Below, piece by piece: positions 24,386 through 31,682 of a stretch of 39,130 nucleotides of DNA. A program made the translations under genes and the position numbers. The number at the start of each line of letters is the position of its first letter. Within the stretch, counting starts at the first letter, position 1. The stretch comes from an uncultured Clostridia bacterium (lineage in GTDB: Bacteria; Bacillota; Clostridia; Christensenellales; Pumilibacteraceae): assembly GCA_948440265.1 (NCBI GenBank), contig CAOJOK010000015.1, forward strand, positions 1-39,130, written 5' to 3'. The notes beneath the pieces were generated by a model, which ran no database searches, was not told where the DNA came from, and saw only the letters and a program-made list of their open reading frames with translations.

Positions 24386-27322
24386 ATGAAGAATCATAGA
24401 CTGTGGGGCGGATTGACGTCGGTGCTGGTGCTTGTGTTTGCGCTTGTCGTGTTTCTCGGCAATCTCGCATTTGTCAGGGCAGGCGACGTAAATCTGTTTC
24501 TCGGAATAGTTCCGCCGACGGCAAACGTCACGGACGATACGAATTATTATCCGAGCGATTATGAAAGCAAGGACGAAATGCGCGCGGCGCTTAAAGAACA
24601 TATCGTGGAAACGCAGGTGCAGGGCAGCGTGCTGTTGAAAAACGAAGCGAACGCTTTGCCGCTTGCGTCGGGTGCTTCCGTTACGCTGTTCGGCAGCGGA
24701 GCGGCAACTCCCGTCTATCACGGCGGAAGCGGCGGACCGGCAAATACGGGAATAAATCTGTACGATGCGTTGAAGGCACAGAATTTCAAAATAAACGACA
24801 GCGTCTACAACAGCATTAAGGACGCCAACGCAAAACTTACGGCGGAGAAGAAGAATTACAATAAAAACGGTCTCATCGGAGAAGTGGGAGTAAACACGTA
24901 CGACAGCGTAAAGAGTACGTTTGCGAGCCACTCCGACGCGGCTATATACGTTATGAGAAGGTTCGGCGGAGAAGAAGGCGAACTCAATCACGGATTGGAC
25001 GGGATATGGCAGGACGGACCGCAGGGCGTGCCGGAGCTGTCGTTGCACGACGAAGAAAAAGCCGTGCTTAATCTCATAAAGTCAAGCGGCTTCAAAAAAG
25101 TAATAGTGCTCATAAACAGCGGCTATGCCGTGGACTTGGGCTGGCTGGACGAGTACGGAGTGGACGCGTGTATGTGGATAGGTTATCCCGGAGCATACGG
25201 TTTCGAGGGCGTTGCGAAAGTGCTTGCAGGAAAAGCCGACCCGTCGGGAAGACTTGTAGATACGTATGCGACGGATTCTCTGTCGTCTGCGGCGATACAG
25301 AATGCGGGAGACTTCACGTTCACCAATCTTACGGGACTGTATAAGAATAAATACGTGGTGTATGCCGAAGGAATATACATCGGATATAAATACTACGAAA
25401 CGAGATACCAGGACTGTGTGCTGAATGTAAACAACGCAAAGGACGCAAAGGGCAAGTTCGCAAGCAAGGGAAGCGAATGGAACTATGCGGACGAAATGGC
25501 ATATACGTTCGGAAGCGGACAGTCGTATGCGGAGTTTAAACAAGAACTGTTGTCGGTCGATTGGGACAGAACCAAGCACGAAGTGACGGCAAAGGTGAGA
25601 GTGACGAACAACGGAGACGAAACGTATAAGGGCAAGTCGAGAGACGCAGTGCAGATGTATGTGCAGTTGCCGTGGGAGAAAGGACAGGCGGAAAAGAGCG
25701 CGATACAGCTTGCGGACTTTGAAAAGACGATAGAGCTTGAAAGCGGAGCGAACACGGAAGTAACGCTGACGTTCAGCGACTATCTGTTTGCGACGTACGA
25801 CGCGAATGCGGTGAACGGAGCGGACAAAGAGAAAAAGGGCTGTTATGTGTTCGACGCAGGCGACTATTACTTTGCGATAGGAGATAACGCGCACGACGCT
25901 TTGAACAACGTGCTTGCGGCAAGAGAGATAACGGGACTGTATGACGAGAACAGAGCAAGCGTTACGGGCGACAAGAATAAAGCGGTAAAAGTGACGCTGG
26001 ACGAACAGAACAATACGACGTATGCGAAGTCGCAGTACACGGGCGAAGTGGTAAGCAATCTGTTCGAAGACAGAGACATAAACTACTTTAAAGAGAATAC
26101 GGTTACATATCTTACGCGAAGCGATTGGCGGACCTTCCCCGAAGCCGTGAAGAACGTGGAAGCGACGGATAAGATAAAAGACCTTATGGAGAACTCGCAG
26201 TACAAGAAACCTGCGGACGCGCCGAACATTTCGGAGTTCAAATACGGACAGAAGAACGACATCAAGTTTGTGGAGATGCGGAACGTGGACTTCGACGACG
26301 AAGACAAATGGAACGTTTTCATCGACCAGCTTACCGTTGCCGAATTGTGTCAGGTCGTGGGCGACCAGATGTCTATGGACGCCATAAAGTCCGTTTCTAT
26401 GCCGGCATACGGCGGAGGCGACGGACCGGACGGACATCAGGCAGGCGTGCTTTTCAACGCCGAAATGATTGCGTCCTCGTCCTATAACAAGGAAATACTT
26501 GCCGAGCGCGGAAAGTTCTTTGCGGAAGAATCGTATTATATCGGTTTCCGCCAGATATACTCGCCCGGTGCCAACCTGCACCGCACGCCTTATTCGGGAC
26601 GTAACTTCGAGTATTACAGCGAAGACGCCAACCTGTCGTATATTTGCGGCAGAGTGCAGACGGGCGAAATGGCAAAGCGCGGACTTGTGACCACGATAAA
26701 GCATTTCTGCGGCAACGACCAGGAAACCAACCGTCACGGCGTGGCGCAGTTTATGACCGAGCAGGCATACCGTCAGGGACCGCTCAAAGGTTTCGAAGGC
26801 GCGCTCTCGGGCGACAACTCGCTCGGACTTATGTCTGCGTATAACAGAATAGGCTGTATTCCCACAGCGGCGGACTATGAAACTATGGAGCTTGTTTTGC
26901 GCGGAGAATGGGGCTTCAAGGGCATAAATATGACGGACTCGTCCAAGGACTCGACGTCGTATATGTCCACGGAAGACTGTATGCACGCAGGCACCAACCA
27001 GTTCAACAACGACCCCGACCGTACGTTGTCGGTCAAGAGACTGATTGTAAACGAAAAGGACGGTTATATCTGGAAAAGACTGCGCGATACCGCAAAGGTC
27101 TACTTCTATGCGATGAGCAGAAGTATGCTTGTAAACGGCTTGACAAAGGATACGGAAGTGACGAACTTCGTGCCTTGGTGGCAGCCTGCCATAATAGTGA
27201 TATGCGTGGCGGTGGGCGTGCTTATGCTTGCGGCAGTCGGAATGTTCGTGTATACGGCATACTTTGCAGGTAAGAACAAGAAACAGCCGTCGGAAGCTGT
27301 CGATAAAGAGGAGAAGAACTGA
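24386..27322 (+). CDS. GH3 glycosidase, reversed domain order, membrane anchored at both ends (copy 1)
   Basis: 978 residues. Family 3 enzymes release terminal sugars from beta-linked glycans. A first membrane helix (8-30) is followed by the GH3 C-type sandwich (about 70-385, with FGGEEGEL, candidate acid/base Glu196, and YTFGSGQSY). Then come an FnIII-like domain (about 390-480), a linker, and the GH3 N-type barrel (about 640-890). The barrel has GGGDGPDG (Asp679, sugar binding), NLHRTPYSGRNFEYYSED, KHFCGND (Lys772) and GINMTDSS (candidate nucleophile Asp851). A second helix (934-960) and a Lys/Glu tail end the protein. The order is the reverse of common GH3 enzymes but known from Ruminococcus and Butyrivibrio. 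Both termini should be cytoplasmic and the catalytic part outside. The Trp after the nucleophile, common in GH3 (SDW), is Ser. The substrate is not predictable. Confidence 0.92.
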   Translation: MKNHRLWGGLTSVLVLVFALVVFLGNLAFVRAGDVNLFLGIVPPTANVTDDTNYYPSDYESKDEMRAALKEHIVETQVQGSVLLKNEANALPLASGASVTLFGSGAATPVYHGGSGGPANTGINLYDALKAQNFKINDSVYNSIKDANAKLTAEKKNYNKNGLIGEVGVNTYDSVKSTFASHSDAAIYVMRRFGGEEGELNHGLDGIWQDGPQGVPELSLHDEEKAVLNLIKSSGFKKVIVLINSGYAVDLGWLDEYGVDACMWIGYPGAYGFEGVAKVLAGKADPSGRLVDTYATDSLSSAAIQNAGDFTFTNLTGLYKNKYVVYAEGIYIGYKYYETRYQDCVLNVNNAKDAKGKFASKGSEWNYADEMAYTFGSGQSYAEFKQELLSVDWDRTKHEVTAKVRVTNNGDETYKGKSRDAVQMYVQLPWEKGQAEKSAIQLADFEKTIELESGANTEVTLTFSDYLFATYDANAVNGADKEKKGCYVFDAGDYYFAIGDNAHDALNNVLAAREITGLYDENRASVTGDKNKAVKVTLDEQNNTTYAKSQYTGEVVSNLFEDRDINYFKENTVTYLTRSDWRTFPEAVKNVEATDKIKDLMENSQYKKPADAPNISEFKYGQKNDIKFVEMRNVDFDDEDKWNVFIDQLTVAELCQVVGDQMSMDAIKSVSMPAYGGGDGPDGHQAGVLFNAEMIASSSYNKEILAERGKFFAEESYYIGFRQIYSPGANLHRTPYSGRNFEYYSEDANLSYICGRVQTGEMAKRGLVTTIKHFCGNDQETNRHGVAQFMTEQAYRQGPLKGFEGALSGDNSLGLMSAYNRIGCIPTAADYETMELVLRGEWGFKGINMTDSSKDSTSYMSTEDCMHAGTNQFNNDPDRTLSVKRLIVNEKDGYIWKRLRDTAKVYFYAMSRSMLVNGLTKDTEVTNFVPWWQPAIIVICVAVGVLMLAAVGMFVYTAYFAGKNKKQPSEAVDKEEKN

Positions 27323-27324
27323 AA

Positions 27325-27732
27325 ATGAGTTTCGTCAAGAATTATTTTAAAGACAGAAAGATAGGCTTTTACCTTTCATTCGGAGCGGGAGCGTTTGCGG
27401 TAATTGCCGCGATAGTATACCTTTCGGTGTATATGGCGACGAAAGGGCAGGAGATAGACAGAGTTTTCTCGGTAATGAATCTCGTGCTTATGCTCGTCGG
27501 CGGTCTCGGCGCAATAGTGCTGGAACAGTTCCGATTCAAGTTCGGAAGAATACTGCCCGTAGCGTGCTATTCCGTCGCTCTTGCAAGCCACCTTGTGGAA
27601 TCGGCATATCCGCTTGCGGACGCGCTGACGGGAGTGGCTTTCCTCGGCGGCAACCTCACGCTTGCGATAGTATTCGTCGCGCTGTTTTCCGTCGGCACGC
27701 TGTGCGCGGTGGTATCCAACTTTTTGGAATAA
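27325..27732 (+). CDS. Four-helix membrane protein coupled to GH3 copy 1
   Basis: 135 residues with four hydrophobic segments (about 15-37, 46-64, 74-95 and 103-130) and short loops. The N-terminus is basic (KNYFKDRKIG). I do not recognise a family. The ATG lies 2 bases after the GH3 stop and its GAGGAGAAG site is inside the GH3 gene, so translation is tightly coupled. It may be a membrane partner of the doubly anchored GH3 enzyme. Copies 2 and 3 of the GH3 genes have no such neighbour. A strong terminator follows. Confidence 0.83.
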   Translation: MSFVKNYFKDRKIGFYLSFGAGAFAVIAAIVYLSVYMATKGQEIDRVFSVMNLVLMLVGGLGAIVLEQFRFKFGRILPVACYSVALASHLVESAYPLADALTGVAFLGGNLTLAIVFVALFSVGTLCAVVSNFLE

Positions 27733-27768
27733 CCCGATAAAATAGCTTACACTACATTTTTTTCTCTA

Positions 27769-27811
27769 AAAAGAACGTCTTGTTTACCCTCCTTTTGCAA
27801 GGCGTTCTTTT
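27769..27811 (+). terminator. Terminator of the lipoprotein-GH3 operon
   Basis: AAAAGAACGTCTTG (769-782) pairs with CAAGGCGTTCTTTT (798-811), with one G-U pair and a 15-base loop, ending in T. It closes the unit started at LytTR promoter 2. Confidence 0.88.
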
Positions 27812-27841
27812 GATTTTGCAAAAAGCGTTTTAATTTTCCCG

Positions 27842-27910
27842 ACAGTTTGCGCGGTTCTTATGACAGGCTGCGCGAGTTGTCTTGAAACTTTATTTATAAG
27901 GTTTTATTAT
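27842..27910 (+). promoter_or_regulatory. LytTR-type activated promoter 3 (lipoprotein 27987)
   Basis: Direct elements ACAGTTTGC (842-850) and ACAGGCTGC (863-871) are 21 bp apart. TTGAAA lies at 882-887, a 17-bp spacer follows, and TATTAT lies at 905-910. The first element matches eight of nine positions of the AgrA consensus. The leader to the ATG at 27987 is about 70 bases, longer than at promoters 1 and 2 (30-40). Confidence 0.82.
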
Positions 27911-27986
27911 ATATGCAGAGTTTGACTGCAACTATGTTGAACGAGAAAATATTTATGTCCCCGAAAAGGGTACAAGGAGGAATCTT

Positions 27987-29123
27987 ATGAAGATTAAGAA
28001 GTTATTGGTAACTTTGCTCGCCGTCGTAATGGCGGTCGGAGTGATGACGGCCGTTGCGGCTTGCGGAGACCCGAAACCCACGCCGACGCCGGAGCCTACC
28101 CCCGAAAAGTCCTATCAGCTTACGGGCGAATTCAGACAGGACTTGCAGGCAATGGGTCAAGGCTTTGACTTTATGCTCGACTTGAACAAAGACGGCAGCG
28201 CAGTGTGTGCAAGATACAATCCGTTCAGCTATGATTCGAGCGACGCGGCTTCGAACAGAAACTATACGGCAAAGTTTATGGAAGGCACTTGGAAAGCGAC
28301 AAAGAAAGACGGCGTGGACTGCCTGCAGATAAAACTTGCCGTTAAAGCGGAAGACGGCACGGAGCAGAACGGCAACACTTTCTATGCTTACGACGTTGCC
28401 GGCGTATACTCGTTTGATTTGAACTTCCCCATTGTTCCGGGTATGTCGTTTACGAGAGACGTAACGTTAAGCGGCGGCGAAACCAAAACTTATGCGGATG
28501 CCAACGCATTCATTCAGGCAAAGAAAATGACTTTCGAAGCTCCCGCACACGTTGCGACTTTCGAAAGCAAAAAGGACGAAAAGGTAAATGCGACGACTTA
28601 CGTTGCAAACGACGGCAAAGTTTACATCTACACGGGCTACACGAAGATTGCCGAAGGCACCTATACCAAGAATGAAACCGAAATGAAGGTCATAATAAGC
28701 GATACGCCTATAAACGTCACGATAGACGGCAATAAGGGCACGTTCGCATATACGTACGATATGGGCGGCTACGGCAGCACGACGTATACGTTTGTCTGCG
28801 AAGACCTGACGAAAATTCCCGCAAAGGGCGGCACGCCTTCGGAGCAGGTTAAGTATACGGGTACTTTGAATGAAACGCCTTACACCATCACGATTTTAAG
28901 CGCAACCGAATGTAAATATGCTACCAAAGTGTATGGTTATGACGTCGGTTTTGAATGTACCTATACGATAAATGCCGAGACGCACGTAATCACTATTACC
29001 ATTAAAGAGGAACCTACCAACCCGGGTATGAAAACAATGTGGGACGGTATGAAAGATATCGTTTGGACGCTTAACGAAGCCGACCACACGATGACGGGCG
29101 TAAAACCTGCCGCACAGGCATAA
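27987..29123 (+). CDS. Secreted lipoprotein with Pro/Thr linker, unknown function
   Basis: 378 residues. The signal peptide has the lipobox VAAC (Cys26), then a PKPTPTPEPTPE linker and a beta-rich mature part. The mature part seems to hold two or three similar modules: YQLTGEFRQDLQ ... GTWKATKKD, VYIYTGYTKIAEGTYTKNETEMKV and VKYTGTLNETPYTITI. These suggest repeated small beta domains measuring out a surface-exposed binding protein. No catalytic motif is visible. AAGGAGG before the ATG is strong. The gene has its own LytTR promoter and a long hairpin behind it, so it may be made in excess over the downstream glycosidases. A role as substrate binder is inference. Confidence 0.85.
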   Translation: MKIKKLLVTLLAVVMAVGVMTAVAACGDPKPTPTPEPTPEKSYQLTGEFRQDLQAMGQGFDFMLDLNKDGSAVCARYNPFSYDSSDAASNRNYTAKFMEGTWKATKKDGVDCLQIKLAVKAEDGTEQNGNTFYAYDVAGVYSFDLNFPIVPGMSFTRDVTLSGGETKTYADANAFIQAKKMTFEAPAHVATFESKKDEKVNATTYVANDGKVYIYTGYTKIAEGTYTKNETEMKVIISDTPINVTIDGNKGTFAYTYDMGGYGSTTYTFVCEDLTKIPAKGGTPSEQVKYTGTLNETPYTITILSATECKYATKVYGYDVGFECTYTINAETHVITITIKEEPTNPGMKTMWDGMKDIVWTLNEADHTMTGVKPAAQA

Positions 29124-29140
29124 AAACAAATACAAGACAT

Positions 29141-29192
29141 CTTCCCGAAACGGGCGGCAGAAGTATATCCGCCGCCCGTTTCTCGCGGGAAG
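29141..29192 (+). terminator. Long hairpin after lipoprotein gene (terminator or attenuator)
   Basis: GAAACGGGCGGC (147-158) pairs with GCCGCCCGTTTC (171-182). CTTCCC (141-146) and GGGAAG (187-192) extend the stem beyond a small bulge. A second near-palindrome follows at 191-210 (AGTCG ... CGACT). There is no clean T run, so it may stabilise the upstream mRNA or allow partial read-through to the GH78 gene, for which I see no separate promoter. Confidence 0.6.
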
Positions 29193-29230
29193 TCGGTTTT
29201 AAAAACGACTGCCCGAAAATATAGGAGAAA

Positions 29231-31657
29231 ATGAAAGCTATGAATAAATCACTCAAACGCTTTGCCTGCATAGTGCTCGCATTTATGGCAGTGATGTCGC
29301 TGGCGCTTCTGCCTGCCTGCGCAAGCTGCAATCCGAATGCAGAAGAGCAAGTGCTTCCGCCGCCGGAAACGGGTTATTCCGACAAGGCGGATTTGAAGTA
29401 CGGCGACGCAATCGAAATCTATAAAAAGTCCGATTTTACAGGCTATTGGATATGGACGCAGTATTCTCCCGAAGACACTTATGTGGCAATGAGAAAGACG
29501 TTCACCGCAGACGCGGCAGGCAAAGCCACCGCGTACATATCGGCTGAATCGAAATACTTTCTTTGGGTGAACGGCGTGCTTACCGTATATGACGGTTCGA
29601 CGAAACGCGGTCCCACACCGTATGACAGCTATTTCGACACCGTGGAAATAGACGTCGCGGAAGGGGAAAATACGCTTGCGTTTTTGATTCCGTACAACGG
29701 CAGAAGCGGCGACTCGTCGATAGACGGCGCACTGTCCTTGGGCGAGGGCGAAACGCAGGGCGGCTTGCTTTTTGAAATGAAAGTCGGAAATAAAGTCGTC
29801 AAGTCCGATTCTACTTGGAAAGTGAAACAGCTTGCGGAGTACAAGAACAAGCGTTCGCTCGGCGCGCAGTATCCTGCCTATCCGCAGACGTCAATGCTTG
29901 CGGAACGCAACGTGTATTACGACGCGCGGGAAAGCATAGGAGACTTCACGGCGGCGACGTTTGACGATTCGGCTTGGGACAACGCCACGCCGATAGCCAA
30001 AGCAGGCGCATTGCCTTTTGGCGACCTGTATGCGTCCGTAATACCGCTTACGGAGTTCAACGGGGAAATAACCGAGTTCGATTTGACGTCGAAATACGGC
30101 AACGCCGCGGCGGCACAGTATATCGGAAAGACGTTGGATAAAAACACGACGATAGAGCTGAATTTCCCGAAGAATATGCAGTTCGGCGCCTACTTCGAAG
30201 TCACCGCTCCGGCAGGCAAAAAGATAACGTATTATCCCGATACGTTCGAGCTTCCCGACGGATACACTTTCAAAGACACATACATAACGGCAGACGGCAA
30301 ACAGGCGTTCGAGAGCTACCCTTGGCGCAGCGGAAACAAGCTGATAATAGAAGCCGAAGCAGGCATAAAGTTTGAAAAAATCGGTTACCGCGAAAGCGGC
30401 TATCCTGCGGTAAACGAAGGCTCATTCGAAAGTTCGGATGCGGAGCTTAATAAGCTGTGGACTATGTGCGCGAACACCGTGGACATCTGTATGCGCGATA
30501 CTTATATGGACTGTCCCGACCGCGAGCGCGGACCTTATATGGGCGACGCGACCAACGAAATGGATATTGCGCATTATGCGTTCGGAACGTCGTCCCACGC
30601 GTTGACGAGAAAAATGATTCTCTCCGCAGTCGCCTGGACGGGCAAGGATAATCTGATACCCAGCCGCGCGCCGAGCAATAAACCGCACGAAATACCTGCG
30701 CAGAGTCTGGCTTTTTCCACGGCGGTGTATAACTACTTTTTGCAGACGGGTGATGCCGTAACGACGCACGCATACTATGTCGCTCTCAGCAACTATCTGA
30801 AAGTTTGGAAGATGAAAGACAACGGTATGCCCGAATACCGCTCCGGCGAATGGATGTGGACGGACTGGGGCACGGGCGCGGACGTAGAGCTGTTGCAGGT
30901 GCTGTGGTACTATTATTCGCTGTCGACGGCAAAGAAACTTTCGGCGGATTTGAACAAGCCGTCCGACGCGGCATTTTTGACCGAGAGAATGACGTCGATT
31001 GAAAACGGTTTCGACGCACTCTACAAGAAAGCCGACGGCTATCGAAGCGGAGAAAAACCCGACGAGAGAGCCAACGCGCTTGCCGTAATAACGGGACTTG
31101 CGCAAGAGAGCTATTACCCGACGATTAAAAACGTGCTGGAAACCGTGAAAGGCGCCAGCCCGTATATGGAAAGATTTGTTCTTCAAGGCTTGTGCGCTAT
31201 GGGAGAATACGAAGCGGCGTTGACGAGAATAAAGGAGCGTTACGGCGCAATGATTGACAGCGGCGATACGACTGTCTGGGAAAAGTTCAACCGCAATGAC
31301 GGCACGGTAAATCACGGCTGGTCGGGCGGACCGCTCCTTACTATGTCGGCTGACTTTGCAGGCATATCGCCCACGGGCTGGGGCTGGTCAAGCTATGAGA
31401 TAAAGCCCGAAAATCTTTTCGATTCTTTGTCGGCAAAAGTGGGAACGGTCAGGGGCGAGATTTCCGTCGCATACGCAAAGAGCGGAAATTCAACGACGTT
31501 CACCGTCAAAATACCGACAGGCAAATGCACGGTCAAAATCCCCGTTTCGTTCGGCACTGCCGTCACGGGAGACGGGATAACGGTAAAAGAAGTCAAGGAC
31601 GGATACTCGATAATAGAACTGTCCAAGGCGGGAACATACACGATTAAAGCGGCTTAA
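29231..31657 (+). CDS. GH78-type alpha-L-rhamnosidase lipoprotein
   Basis: 808 residues. The enzyme would cleave terminal alpha-L-rhamnose from plant or microbial glycans outside the cell. The signal peptide ends in the lipobox LPAC. Beta-sandwich domains (about 50-390) precede an (alpha/alpha)6 barrel (about 400-720) and a C-terminal beta domain. The catalytic block DCPDRERGPYMGD has Asp427, Glu432 and Asp439, spaced exactly as Asp567, Glu572 and Asp579 in Bacillus RhaB. TTVWEKF supplies Glu684, matching RhaB Glu841. The start is uncertain: AGGAG at 223-227 is only 3 bases before ATG 29231 and 12 before ATG 29240 (MNKSLKRF). The gene is followed after 25 bp by GH3 copy 2, so the two are probably co-transcribed. 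Another six-hairpin glycosidase family is the alternative. Confidence 0.87.
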   Translation: MKAMNKSLKRFACIVLAFMAVMSLALLPACASCNPNAEEQVLPPPETGYSDKADLKYGDAIEIYKKSDFTGYWIWTQYSPEDTYVAMRKTFTADAAGKATAYISAESKYFLWVNGVLTVYDGSTKRGPTPYDSYFDTVEIDVAEGENTLAFLIPYNGRSGDSSIDGALSLGEGETQGGLLFEMKVGNKVVKSDSTWKVKQLAEYKNKRSLGAQYPAYPQTSMLAERNVYYDARESIGDFTAATFDDSAWDNATPIAKAGALPFGDLYASVIPLTEFNGEITEFDLTSKYGNAAAAQYIGKTLDKNTTIELNFPKNMQFGAYFEVTAPAGKKITYYPDTFELPDGYTFKDTYITADGKQAFESYPWRSGNKLIIEAEAGIKFEKIGYRESGYPAVNEGSFESSDAELNKLWTMCANTVDICMRDTYMDCPDRERGPYMGDATNEMDIAHYAFGTSSHALTRKMILSAVAWTGKDNLIPSRAPSNKPHEIPAQSLAFSTAVYNYFLQTGDAVTTHAYYVALSNYLKVWKMKDNGMPEYRSGEWMWTDWGTGADVELLQVLWYYYSLSTAKKLSADLNKPSDAAFLTERMTSIENGFDALYKKADGYRSGEKPDERANALAVITGLAQESYYPTIKNVLETVKGASPYMERFVLQGLCAMGEYEAALTRIKERYGAMIDSGDTTVWEKFNRNDGTVNHGWSGGPLLTMSADFAGISPTGWGWSSYEIKPENLFDSLSAKVGTVRGEISVAYAKSGNSTTFTVKIPTGKCTVKIPVSFGTAVTGDGITVKEVKDGYSIIELSKAGTYTIKAA

Positions 31658-31682
31658 AGAAATCAATTTAAAGGAGATATAT

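Noticed and set aside
25082-26986. 634-codon open frame opposite GH3 copy 1
   Set aside because: Same antisense shadow effect. Similar ones lie opposite GH3 copies 2 and 3 with identical stretches only where the sense genes are identical.
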